From positions 1 through 64,000 of the forward strand of contig CALXOW010000009.1 in the NCBI GenBank assembly GCA_944390115.1: DNA of 64,000 nucleotides, written 5' to 3'. The notes under the pieces are model-generated. The model was not told the DNA's origin and did not search any database. It was given only the letters and a program-made list of their open reading frames with translations. This document shows, in pieces, positions 26,606 to 35,396 of this stretch (its first letter is position 1; each line of letters opens with the position of its first letter). A program made the translations under genes and the position numbers. This stretch comes from an uncultured Anaerobiospirillum sp. Its GTDB lineage: Bacteria; Pseudomonadota; Gammaproteobacteria; Enterobacterales; Succinivibrionaceae.

Positions 26606-27400
26606 GTGAAGGTTTATCTTGATTTGATGCAGCGCATTTTGAATGAGGGCGTAGAGCGTGGGGATCGTACCGGTACGGGCACGCTGTCCTTGTTTGGCAC
26701 GCAGATGCGCTTTGACTTGAGCCAAGGCTTTCCGCTCTTGACCACCAAGAAGGTGCACCTGCGCTCGATTATCTACGAGCTGCTCTGGTTCTTACAGGGC
26801 GACACCAACATCAAGTACCTGCATGACCACAAGGTCACCATTTGGGATGAGTGGGCCGATGAAAACGGTGACTTAGGCCCAGTCTACGGCAAGCAATGGC
26901 GCCGCTGGGAGTGCGCTGACGGCCGCGTAATCGACCAGGTGGCCAATGTGGTGGAGCAAATCAAGCACAACCCCAACAGCCGCCGTCTCATTGTCAGCGC
27001 CTGGAATGTCGCTGATGTTGACAGCATGGCGCTGCCTCCATGCCACATGATGTTCCAGTTCTATGTGGCGCAGGGCAAGTTAAGCTGCATGCTCTACCAG
27101 CGCAGCTGCGATTTCTTCTTGGGCGTACCGTTTAACATCGCCTCCTACTCCTTGCTCACCATGATGATGGCTCAGCAATGCGATTTGCAGCCGGGTGAGT
27201 TTGTTTGGACCGGTGGTGACACCCACCTGTACTTAAACCACTTAGAGCAGGCCAAGGAGCAATTGTCACGCACCCCACGCGCCCTGCCGCAGATGCTGAT
27301 CAAGCGTCGTCCGGACTCCATCTTCGACTACCAATTTGAAGACTTCGAGTTAGTCAATTACGACCCATACCCAGTCATCAAGGCCCCGATTGCGGTATAG
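26606..27400 (+). CDS. thyA: Thymidylate synthase
   Basis: Converts dUMP to dTMP with methylene-tetrahydrofolate. 264 residues (the E. coli length) with [24 protein letters not shown], the nucleophile in [29 protein letters not shown] and HLYLNHLEQ. Start is GTG 26606 after GAGGTGAGG. A strong terminator separates it from ptsP. Confidence 0.97.
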   Translation: MKVYLDLMQRILNEGVERGDRTGTGTLSLFGTQMRFDLSQGFPLLTTKKVHLRSIIYELLWFLQGDTNIKYLHDHKVTIWDEWADENGDLGPVYGKQWRRWECADGRVIDQVANVVEQIKHNPNSRRLIVSAWNVADVDSMALPPCHMMFQFYVAQGKLSCMLYQRSCDFFLGVPFNIASYSLLTMMMAQQCDLQPGEFVWTGGDTHLYLNHLEQAKEQLSRTPRALPQMLIKRRPDSIFDYQFEDFELVNYDPYPVIKAPIAV

Positions 27401-27563
27401 GCCCAGCAGGGAAAAGCTCAAGCAGGGAAGCCCCTAGCTGAGCCCGGCCGGGCCTGAACCATTTTGGGGACCAGGCCCAAAAAGGGCCATATCGGGGCAG
27501 TGAAAGGCGCCGGGCGCGGCGTTTGCGTACCCACAGTGGGTTTGACAGGTGTGAGGAGTGATT

Positions 27564-29438
27564 ATGTGTGGAATTGTCGGCGCGATTGCGCAGCGTCCGA
27601 TTGCGGCCCTGCTCTTAGAGGGGCTCAAGGCTTTAGAGTATCGCGGCTATGACTCGGCGGGCGTGGCCCTGTTAGAAAACGGGGTGGCGCAAGTGGTCAA
27701 GACCGCAGGCAAGGTCGCAGCACTGGAGGCCAAGGTCAAGGAATCTGGCTGTGATGGGCATTTAGGTATTGCCCACACCCGCTGGGCGACCCACGGCAAG
27801 GCCACTGAGGTCAATGCGCACCCGCATCAGGTGGGCAATGTCATCTTGGTGCACAATGGCATTATTGAGAATTACCAAGAGCTCAAGAAAAAGCTTAGTG
27901 CCGAGGGTTACACCTTTAAGTCCGAGACCGACACCGAGGTGCTGGCAGCCCTGATTCATTACTATCAGCATCGCGATTTAAAGCCTGATTCCAGCCTGAA
28001 GATCCACACCAGTAAGTTTAACGCCTTCAACCAGGCCTTAAATGAGGTTCAGGGCACCTACGGCGTAGCCATGATCGATAGTGAGAACCCCGACACCCTC
28101 TATGTGGCGCGCTCGGGCTCGCCCTTAGTGGTGGGCTGCGGCATCGGTGAGAACTTTGTGGCCTCAGATATCATCGCCCTGCTCCCGGTCACCTCGAAGT
28201 TTATTTACTTAGAGGATGGCGATCGCGGCATCATTGGGCGCGATCACATCATGCTCTTTGACCGCGACCAAGTGCAGGTGAAGCGCGCGGTGCAAAGCAT
28301 TCAGGTCAACCCTGAGATCTTGGGCAAGGGCCAGTACAAGCATTACATGCAAAAGGAGATCTTTGAGCAGCCTGAGGCGTTGCGCAATACTCTGATGGGG
28401 CGCTTAGCGGACGATAATGTCAGCGCAGAGGCCTTTGTGGCGCAAGGCCAGAACCACCCTCAAGATTTCCTGGAGGTACTCAAGGACATCGAGCATATTG
28501 AGATGGTGGCCTGCGGTACCTCGTATCACGCTGCCTTAGTGGGCAAGTACCTGCTAGAAGAGCATGCGGGCGTCAGCACCAACGTCACCATTGCCTCGGA
28601 GTATCGCTACAAGCGTACCATCGTGCCGCCAAAGAGCCTCTTTGTGACCTTGTCGCAATCAGGTGAGACCGCCGATACCATTGCGGCCTTGGAGCTGGCG
28701 CAATCCCAAGGTTATAGCCAGACCCTGGCCATCTGCAATGTCGATAACTCGAGCTTGGTGCGTATGTCCCAGTACGTGTTCTTAACCCGTGCGGGCCGTG
28801 AGATCGGTGTGGCTTCGACCAAGGCCTTTACCACCCAGCTCTTAGCCTTGATGCTCCTTACGATCGCCTTAGGGCGCGGACGCGGCGAGATCGATGCCAA
28901 TACCGGCGCCAGCCTGATCAACGCCTTGCATCAGAGCCCAGCGGTGGTGCAATCCGTGCTCAAGCTCGACGCTAAGCTTGAACAGCTGTCCTTGGATTTT
29001 GTGGGCAAGGAGCACACCTTATTCTTAGGGCGGGGTCCGATGTACCCGATTGCCTTAGAGGGGGCCTTAAAGCTCAAGGAAATCAGCTATATCCACGCTG
29101 AGGGCTATGCCTCAGGCGAGCTCAAGCATGGCCCAATTGCCTTGATCGACAGCAAGATGCCGGTGATTGTGGTGGCCCCAGATAATATCTGGCTGCCTAA
29201 GCTCATCTCCAATATCGAAGAGGTCAAGGCCCGTGGCGGCAAGCTCTACATCTTCTCGGGCAAAAACTTTGGGCACTCAGACGAGGCCACGATGTTTGAC
29301 TTAGGCACGATCAGCCCATTTATCGCGCCGATTGCCTTTACCATTCCGCTCCAGCTCTTGGCCTACCATGTGGCGGTGATCAACGGCACCGACGTCGATC
29401 AGCCGCGCAACCTGGCCAAGTCGGTCACGGTCGAGTAG
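27564..29438 (+). CDS. glmS: Glutamine-fructose-6-phosphate aminotransferase
   Basis: First committed step to UDP-GlcNAc for peptidoglycan and LPS. 624 residues. Cys2 of MCGIVGAI is the glutaminase nucleophile, which fixes the start at ATG 27564 (in-frame GTG 27558 would add two residues before it); GAGGAG lies upstream. The glutaminase half has RGYDSAG and HTRWATHG; two SIS domains follow (GTSYHAALVGKY, SQSGETADT) and it ends AKSVTVE as usual. nagA lies downstream. The glmS mRNA leader is too short here for glmZ-type control to be judged. Confidence 0.97.
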   Translation: MCGIVGAIAQRPIAALLLEGLKALEYRGYDSAGVALLENGVAQVVKTAGKVAALEAKVKESGCDGHLGIAHTRWATHGKATEVNAHPHQVGNVILVHNGIIENYQELKKKLSAEGYTFKSETDTEVLAALIHYYQHRDLKPDSSLKIHTSKFNAFNQALNEVQGTYGVAMIDSENPDTLYVARSGSPLVVGCGIGENFVASDIIALLPVTSKFIYLEDGDRGIIGRDHIMLFDRDQVQVKRAVQSIQVNPEILGKGQYKHYMQKEIFEQPEALRNTLMGRLADDNVSAEAFVAQGQNHPQDFLEVLKDIEHIEMVACGTSYHAALVGKYLLEEHAGVSTNVTIASEYRYKRTIVPPKSLFVTLSQSGETADTIAALELAQSQGYSQTLAICNVDNSSLVRMSQYVFLTRAGREIGVASTKAFTTQLLALMLLTIALGRGRGEIDANTGASLINALHQSPAVVQSVLKLDAKLEQLSLDFVGKEHTLFLGRGPMYPIALEGALKLKEISYIHAEGYASGELKHGPIALIDSKMPVIVVAPDNIWLPKLISNIEEVKARGGKLYIFSGKNFGHSDEATMFDLGTISPFIAPIAFTIPLQLLAYHVAVINGTDVDQPRNLAKSVTVE

Positions 29439-29533
29439 CACAACTCTGGGGTGGCTCAGGCCGCCCCTTGTTCTGCGCTACAATGACAGCGCAAAAACCA
29501 AAACAAAACTTTAAGGCGCTAAGGGAGGTCCCA

Positions 29534-29803
29534 ATGAGCGAAGTTAACTGGGGTAAGATTAAGTGGCAGTCGCGCCGGGGCATGCGTGAGCTGGATTTGA
29601 TGCTCCTGCCTTTTGTCGAGCATGACCTGCCTCAGATGGGCGAGGAGGTCTTAGCCGACTATATGGATTTACTGGACGCCTCCGATTTGGAGCTGTTCCG
29701 CTGGCTCCATCAGACCGCCGAGCCTAATAGCGAGCGCCGCCGCAAGATGGTTGAGACCATCATCAAGTGCCACGCCGGGCGCGCCGGCCGCGAAGGCGTC
29801 TAA
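29534..29803 (+). CDS. sdhE: FAD assembly factor SdhE
   Basis: Small protein that promotes covalent FAD attachment to SdhA/FrdA flavoproteins. 89 residues with the defining RGMRELD motif (15-21), DLMLLPFVE and LADYMDLLDASDLELFRWL. ATG 29534 follows GGGAGG. In a fermenter the likely client is fumarate reductase (inference); no sdh or frd genes are in the window. Confidence 0.93.
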   Translation: MSEVNWGKIKWQSRRGMRELDLMLLPFVEHDLPQMGEEVLADYMDLLDASDLELFRWLHQTAEPNSERRRKMVETIIKCHAGRAGREGV

Positions 29804-29853
29804 GCAGACCAGAACAGAAAACGAAACAGATTTTTTAGGGGTGAAAAGCAGCA

Positions 29854-31296
29854 GTGTTATTTGAAGATTTTGCCTTACAGGGCTTTCTCTTAGAGGCCAT
29901 GGTCGATTTGGGCTGGGAAGCCCCAACCGCCATTCAAAGCTTGGTCTTACCGCAAGCCTTACAAGGCGCCGATATCTTAGGTAGTGCTCCCACCGGTACT
30001 GGTAAGAGTGCGGCCTTCTTGCTGCCGATCATTGCCCGTTTAGCCCAAAGACCACGTAAGGGCGTGCAGTGCATTATCTTAGAGCCAACGCGCGAGCTGG
30101 CCGAGCAGGTCAAAAACGATGCCTTAGACCTGTTAAAGTTGCAGCAAGAGTCGCTGGAGGCTGGGGATGGCGAGCTCAAGGAGGCCATTACCTGCTCGAG
30201 TGTGGTCGGCGGCGCCGATCGCAAGGAGCAGCGCGAGAGCCTGGCCACCATCGTGACCGCAACTCCAGGCCGCCTGCAAGAGTTTTTACAAAAGGGCTGG
30301 CTCGACCCAAAGACGGTGGAGCTCTTGGTCATCGACGAGGCCGATCGCATGCTCGATCTGGGCTTTCGTGATGACATCGCGGCGATCACGCGCAAGCTCG
30401 ACTCCCGCTACCAGACGATGCTCTTCTCGGCGACCTTAGAGGGCTTTGGGGTACGCGACTTTGCGCGCAACGTGCTCAACAACCCAGTTGAGGTCCGTGC
30501 CACCTCCTTTAGCGCTGAGGGTGCGGAGGGCGAGAATGAAGGCACCAGCAGCACCTTACCGCAGCTGCCTGAGACTCTAAGCGCACGCGCCTATTACGCG
30601 GCGCACGATGCCCAGAAGGTGAAGATTCTCTTGCACCTGATGAAGACGATGCAGGGCAAGGCGATCGTCTTTGTGCGCACCAAGGATAATCTGGCGCGCC
30701 TGTGCGCTGTGCTCAAAAGGCAAGGCATGAGCTTTGCAAGCCTGATGGGCGATAGTTCACAGCAAGAACGCAAGGCAGCGCTACGTCGCTTTAGTGACGG
30801 GAGTGTGCCCTTATTAATCGCTACGGACGTGGCGGCGCGTGGACTTGATATCGATGATGTAGCCTATGTCTACAACTACGATTTGCCAAGTCAGGCCGAG
30901 ATTTACGTCCATCGTGCTGGTCGTACCGCGCGTGCCGGGCAAAAGGGCGTAGTCATCAGCTTGGTTAAGGCCGATGAAATTGCGACCTTAGAGCGCATTG
31001 AGCGCTACACGCAGCGCCCGATCGAGCGTCGTGCCATCAAGGATGTGTGCGAGAGCTTTGAGCGCATTGGTACGTCGAGCAAGAGCGAAGCAAAGCCAAG
31101 CCGCGCCAAGGTGGGTGGTGGCTTTGCCAAGAAGGGCCCTAAGAACCCCAAGGATAGTGCTAAGCCTCATAAGAAAGTGCGCTTGCGTGACAAGAAGAAT
31201 AAGGGTAAGCCTGACTTTGCCGCTAAGCGCGCCAAGAAGGCCGCACGGGCTGCGAGTGCTGCACCAAGCACCGAGCCTAGCGCTGATAAGGCCTAA
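29854..31296 (+). CDS. srmB: DEAD-box RNA helicase, SrmB type
   Basis: SrmB helps early 50S assembly. 480 residues: Q motif (APTAIQSLVLPQAL), Walker A GSAPTGTGKSAAF, PTRELAEQV, TPGRL, VIDEADRMLDLGF, SATLEGFGVRDFA (SrmB-like), then helicase C with VARGLD-type ARGLDIDDV and HRAGRTAR, and a Lys/Arg-rich tail. SATLEG and the tail favour SrmB over RhlE/DeaD. Start is GTG 29854 after AGGGGTGAA. Confidence 0.85.
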   Translation: MLFEDFALQGFLLEAMVDLGWEAPTAIQSLVLPQALQGADILGSAPTGTGKSAAFLLPIIARLAQRPRKGVQCIILEPTRELAEQVKNDALDLLKLQQESLEAGDGELKEAITCSSVVGGADRKEQRESLATIVTATPGRLQEFLQKGWLDPKTVELLVIDEADRMLDLGFRDDIAAITRKLDSRYQTMLFSATLEGFGVRDFARNVLNNPVEVRATSFSAEGAEGENEGTSSTLPQLPETLSARAYYAAHDAQKVKILLHLMKTMQGKAIVFVRTKDNLARLCAVLKRQGMSFASLMGDSSQQERKAALRRFSDGSVPLLIATDVAARGLDIDDVAYVYNYDLPSQAEIYVHRAGRTARAGQKGVVISLVKADEIATLERIERYTQRPIERRAIKDVCESFERIGTSSKSEAKPSRAKVGGGFAKKGPKNPKDSAKPHKKVRLRDKKNKGKPDFAAKRAKKAARAASAAPSTEPSADKA

Positions 31297-31443
31297 GGCC
31301 CAGTGCAAGACCAAGGCTCTAAGCTTTGGCTCAGGGCTAAGGCCAGGGCCGCTGCGCTCAGTCCCAAGTCAGTACCCATGCGTTCAGGTTTAGTCCCACG
31401 ATAGTGGGCAGCGCCTCTGGCTTTAGACTTTGGAAGGTTCAAA

Positions 31444-32610
31444 ATGGGAGCAACCATCTTACGTAATGCCAAGTTACACCTGGCTAAAGGTGTGCTTGAG
31501 GGCGCTGACAGCTTAGCGGTGCAAAACCACCGCATCATTCCTTTGGATCCGGTGCTGTTAGAGGATGGTGCCTCCGAAGAAATCGACCTTAACGGCATGC
31601 ATATCGCCCCAGGCTTTATTGACCTCTTGGTCAATGGCTGCGCGGGCGTTACCTTTGCCTCCGATTTAAGCTTAGATGGCTTAGAGCGCATGCGCCGCTG
31701 GCAGGCGCTGCATGGCACCTTAACCTTTGTGCCGACCTTGGTGTCAGGCCCACGTGAGAACATGACCCGCGCTTTGAGCACGGTGCGCAAGTTCATGGAC
31801 AAGCACCCTGGCGTCTGCCCAGGCCTGCACTTAGAAGGTCCATTCATCAACCCTGAGCGCAAGGGCTTCCACGGCAGTGGCTATATCCGTGGCATCAGTA
31901 GCTCGGATATCACCTATCTGCGTGAGAACTTAGATAACATCGCCTATATGACCATTGCCCCAGAGGTGGTGCGCGGTAAGTTCTTGGTTGAGCTCTTAGG
32001 TATGGGCCTTAAGCTCTCCTTAGGCCACACCAACGCTTCCTTCAACGACACGGTCGACGCCTTCAAGATGGGCGTCACCAATGTCACCCACCTGTTCAAC
32101 GCGATGCGTCCATTAAACGGCCGTGAGCCAGGCATTATCGGTGCGGTCTTAAACGCTCAGACGGTAACGGCCGGTGTCATTGCCGATGGCCGTCACGTGC
32201 ACCCAGCGATTGTGCGCATCATCCACGCGATGTTAAAGGATCGCATGTACATCGTCTCGGACTCGCAGGCGGTCGCAGGCTCTCCTGAGATGATGAGCAG
32301 CTTCACCATCGCCGGTACCGAAGTCTTCAACGACTCCAAGCGCGGCCTGATCGACGCCAAGGGCTCCTTAGTGGGCACCAATATCTGCATGATGGACGGC
32401 GTCAAGTTCCTAGTTAAGACCTGCGGTATCCCACTTGAAGACGCGCTGCGTGCCGCCTCGGCGGTCCCAGCCCGCGTCATGGGTATCGACCATGAGTCCG
32501 GCTACATCGACTCGGGCTATCGTGCCGACCTCATCGTCTTCAACGACGACTTCAAGATCCGCTACGTCATCCAAAACGGCTTCCTCAAGACCACGGCCGA
32601 GCTGATCTAA
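31444..32610 (+). CDS. nagA: N-acetylglucosamine-6-phosphate deacetylase
   Basis: Removes acetate from GlcNAc-6-P in amino-sugar recycling. 388 residues, amidohydrolase fold: PGFIDLLVNGC, metal Glu in HLEGPFINPERKG, metal His in LSLGHTNA and THLFNAMRPL, substrate region GVIADGRHVHP and catalytic Asp in VSDSQAVAG. nagB is not adjacent. Downstream is a poly-A run and a large hairpin. Confidence 0.95.
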   Translation: MGATILRNAKLHLAKGVLEGADSLAVQNHRIIPLDPVLLEDGASEEIDLNGMHIAPGFIDLLVNGCAGVTFASDLSLDGLERMRRWQALHGTLTFVPTLVSGPRENMTRALSTVRKFMDKHPGVCPGLHLEGPFINPERKGFHGSGYIRGISSSDITYLRENLDNIAYMTIAPEVVRGKFLVELLGMGLKLSLGHTNASFNDTVDAFKMGVTNVTHLFNAMRPLNGREPGIIGAVLNAQTVTAGVIADGRHVHPAIVRIIHAMLKDRMYIVSDSQAVAGSPEMMSSFTIAGTEVFNDSKRGLIDAKGSLVGTNICMMDGVKFLVKTCGIPLEDALRAASAVPARVMGIDHESGYIDSGYRADLIVFNDDFKIRYVIQNGFLKTTAELI

Positions 32611-32639
32611 AAAAAAAACAACAAAAAGCTCCGCTTTGC

Positions 32640-32676
32640 CAACGCGCCCCAGAGCCCCCAGCTCCGGGGCGCGTTG
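32640..32676. other. 11-bp hairpin after nagA
   Basis: CAACGCGCCCC pairs perfectly with GGGGCGCGTTG across 15 nt. There is no U-tract on the plus strand; a run of about ten A lies upstream, so on the minus strand it looks like a terminator although no minus-strand gene precedes it. Confidence 0.5.
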
Positions 32677-32773
32677 CGCTTAACGCGCGCTCGACTTAGT
32701 TCGCCCTTCCGGGCCGGAGTAGGCTAAACTGCTTCTTAACACTTCGTCCTTGTGGTAGAAAAGGTGGTTAGAA

Positions 32774-33412
32774 ATGCCGGCGTCTAAGAATTTGGATGAT
32801 ATTTATTTGGAGCTGATGGAGCATCCCAGCTTCCGCGCGGCCTATGCCGATGCCAAGGTCGAGCATGCGATCAGCGACCAAATTGATGCAGCTAAGGCTG
32901 CGGCCGGTATCTCCTATGATGACTTCCCAGCTCAATTGGGCTTGCCTCCAGATAAAGTTGAACGCATCGAAGATAGAATCATGTGGGGCGATCTGCCCAT
33001 GGAATCCTTGCTCAGACGCTACAGCGCCGCATTAGGCCGAGACTTGCAAGTCTCACTGGTCAAAGCGCAAGCAGTTAGGCATGGCACTGAACCTGATATC
33101 AGGCTGGTTTATGAGACGTCGGCGTTACATCAAGAGGACAGCCAATCTGCTCAAGTAGGGCCTAAGTCCCGGCAGCGTACAGAGCAGCGCGCCCAAGTCC
33201 TAGGCCTTGATACGGTGCTGGCAACACGCGTCAAGCAAGGTCTAACGCAGCAAGACATGGCTCGGAGAATGGGAGTTCCTAAGGCTAAGATTGTGCGCCT
33301 GGAAAGCCGCCTGAGCCGAGGAATTGCGCCACGCGGCACCATCTTAAAGCGCTATATCAAGGCCTTAGGCTACCGTATGATGCTTTCCTTGGTTGACCCG
33401 GAGCGCGATTAG
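32774..33412 (+). CDS. Double HTH (XRE/HigA-like) regulator
   Basis: 212 residues made of two related halves. The C-terminal half has a clear XRE helix-turn-helix (ATRVKQGLTQQDMARRMGVPKAKIVRLES, about 148-176) followed by GTILKRYIKALGYRMMLSLV. The N-terminal half repeats that plan in divergent form (IDAAKAAAGISYDDFPAQLGLPPDKVERIED, then ESLLRRYSAALGRDLQVSLV). This helix plan occurs in HigA/HipB-type antitoxins, but no toxin gene is adjacent on either side. Both halves could bind DNA, making a monomer with two sites (inference). Confidence 0.8.
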   Translation: MPASKNLDDIYLELMEHPSFRAAYADAKVEHAISDQIDAAKAAAGISYDDFPAQLGLPPDKVERIEDRIMWGDLPMESLLRRYSAALGRDLQVSLVKAQAVRHGTEPDIRLVYETSALHQEDSQSAQVGPKSRQRTEQRAQVLGLDTVLATRVKQGLTQQDMARRMGVPKAKIVRLESRLSRGIAPRGTILKRYIKALGYRMMLSLVDPERD

Positions 33413-33576
33413 CGACCAATCCTGATCTGGCGAGCAGTTTGATGACGGCATCAGCTGCTCGTGATGAGGACAAAGCTTTCTTTCCCTAAAACAGATAATT
33501 ATGTTTAATTTTGCTGCAGGCGCTAACAGTTGAGCTGTGTTTGCAAAGTTGGGAAAGGGGAAAAAGAGAGAGAGGT

Positions 33577-33650
33577 TGGAGCGACCTACGGGAATCGAAC
33601 CCGCGCCAAAAGCTTGGGAAGCTTTTGTTCTACCATTAAACTAAGGTCGC
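33577..33650 (-). tRNA. tRNA-Gly (anticodon CCC)
   Basis: 74 nt with encoded CCA; minus strand starts GCGACCTTAGTTTAATGG. The anticodon loop is TTCCCAA on a GC-capped stem (AAAGC/GCTTT), the T-arm GGTTCGATTCC. Closest familiar relative is E. coli glyU. Confidence 0.96.
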
Positions 33651-33844
33651 AACGGTGCTCATTATATGCAAAGCCGGGCAAAAAGCAAGCCCGGCGCGGC
33701 TTCGCGTCGCCCCAGTGCAGCGCTCAGCGCCATTCCTTAAGTCACGGCGCCAGCGCCCCACCTGCAACCGGCCTATGCCAAGGCGCGGGCGCAGGCGGCT
33801 GCGGCTGCGTAGCGGTCGCGCCGCTTGGGGCGTGCTGCGGGCGC

Positions 33845-35170
33845 TTAGAGGGCCAGCTTGCGCTTTAAGTACTGGATGCTCTCCACCAGGGTGTTCGGGT
33901 CGGTTGCCGACGAGGCCGAGGTGACGTACTTGAGCTTATCGTACGGACCACCAATGAGCTCACCGTAGGCCGAGAGTGGCAACACTTGGCCTTGCAGGTT
34001 GAGGCCTAAGGACTTGAGCTCACGGCAGATGGCGAGGGTGTACTCGGCACCGGTGGAGTAGATGGCCTTGAAATCAGGGCAGCGCTCCAGTACTTGGTGC
34101 GTGATTTGGCCATAGGCGGTGGAGATGATGTCCATTGCCTCGACGCGGCTGCGATTGGTCTCCTCGAGCTTTTGGTCAAATTGCATCAAGATCTGGGCGT
34201 TGGCACCTAAGTGGTCGGACACCACGATCACCGTGGTATAGCCGTTGGCACGGGCGACCACATTGCTGACCACGCGCTCGATTTCTGCCGCGCGCTTTTG
34301 CTCATTGCCAATGAGGTCGATGTTCTTGACCGGGACAAAGAGCACGTTGTCCTCAAGGCGCAGCATCTCAACCTGGGCGGCGACCAATGGGTTGGAGCCA
34401 CCGACCAGACCAAAGATCTTTTGGTTGGAGAGAGCGGCACTGGTGGCGCTCTCAGCGCGCATCACCTTGCGCGCCATGGTGGCGGTGAATGGACCTGGGT
34501 CGACTGCTAAGAACTTGATGCCCGACTTTAAGACCGCATCGGCGATGGTGTTGATGTCTTGCTGCGAGGTGCAGTCAAAGACAATGGCACGGGTACCGTT
34601 CTCAGCTAAGGCCTTGATCTTGTGGGCCAGATAGTCGCTACCGTGGAATAAGTCCTTAAGATAGACCGGCTCGGTGCGGTAGTTAAACTTCTCGGTGAAG
34701 AGGTCGGCCACACGGCCGCTCGCGGCTGGGCGCAGATCGTCTAAGCCCACTAAGGACTTTTGGATCGGCTTGCCGTCGATCAGAATATAGCCGCCGACAT
34801 TGGAGCGCTTTAAGGCTGGGAAGGCTGGGACCACAATCGCGACGCGATCCGGGTCGCCTAAGGCGTCCAAGAAAGCCTGGGTCTCGGTGCAGGTATTGCC
34901 GCGCATCGACGGGTCAATGCGCTTAGCGTAGAGCTTAACGTCATTGGACTTTAAGAGCTTACCGGCGTAGAAGACCATTTGATAGCTTTGATTGGCCATC
35001 AAGTAGCGGCTGTTGGTGGAGTAAACCAAGCAATCAAAGTCCTTAATGGCTGGGTCTTTGATTCCGCGCGAGCTCACCAGGGAGCATACGCTGGAGCGGT
35101 TTTTTTGTAGTAACGAACCAACCGCGCTGGCTCCGGTAATCTCATCTGCAATGACAACACATTTAGCCAT
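33845..35170 (-). CDS. Four-carbon acid sugar kinase family protein
   Basis: 441 residues from ATG 35170 (AGGAC upstream). The N-terminal domain opens with CVVIADEITGASAVGSLL, the family pattern VIADDLTGA with Glu for the second Asp. The C-terminal nucleotide-binding domain has FGLVGGSNPLVAAQVE and the glycine-rich AYGELIGG. Family members (DtnK, OtnK, DenD-linked kinases) phosphorylate threonate, erythronate or 3-oxo-tetronate in the cytoplasm. The usual partner genes (PdxA2-like dehydrogenase, OtnC aldolase) are absent, so the substrate cannot be named. It lies downstream of ptsI on the same strand, 230 nt away. Confidence 0.8.
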   Translation of the reverse strand: MAKCVVIADEITGASAVGSLLQKNRSSVCSLVSSRGIKDPAIKDFDCLVYSTNSRYLMANQSYQMVFYAGKLLKSNDVKLYAKRIDPSMRGNTCTETQAFLDALGDPDRVAIVVPAFPALKRSNVGGYILIDGKPIQKSLVGLDDLRPAASGRVADLFTEKFNYRTEPVYLKDLFHGSDYLAHKIKALAENGTRAIVFDCTSQQDINTIADAVLKSGIKFLAVDPGPFTATMARKVMRAESATSAALSNQKIFGLVGGSNPLVAAQVEMLRLEDNVLFVPVKNIDLIGNEQKRAAEIERVVSNVVARANGYTTVIVVSDHLGANAQILMQFDQKLEETNRSRVEAMDIISTAYGQITHQVLERCPDFKAIYSTGAEYTLAICRELKSLGLNLQGQVLPLSAYGELIGGPYDKLKYVTSASSATDPNTLVESIQYLKRKLAL

Positions 35171-35279
35171 ATCTTGTCCTTTGAGGCTTAGAGGAAAATC
35201 CTGGAACAAAGTCCACCCTATAGACTAACACACCTGGCACTCACAGCATAGCTTAGGCCGAGTGCGGCTTTATACGCTT

Positions 35280-35302
35280 GCCCGCCCCATGCGGGCGGGG
35301 CC
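35280..35302 (-). terminator. GC hairpin between ptsI and the sugar-acid kinase
   Basis: GCCCGC/GCGGGC with further G-C pairing (35280-35300). There is no U-tract; attenuation between the two genes is possible. Confidence 0.35.
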
Positions 35303-35396
35303 TGCCCGGTTAAGGGGAGCCCGTCAGAACCTGGCAGGCGCTCAGACGCACTTAGGTCGGCCTGTCAGGTTGGGCGCTGTGGTAGGCGCTTAGTGC

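Noticed and set aside
31293-31862. 189-codon minus-strand frame opposite nagA
   Set aside because: Antisense to well-conserved NagA sequence; no start signal or family similarity.
32774-33412. Complete toxin-antitoxin locus
   Set aside because: No small toxin-like gene lies on either side; neighbours are nagA and tRNA-Gly.
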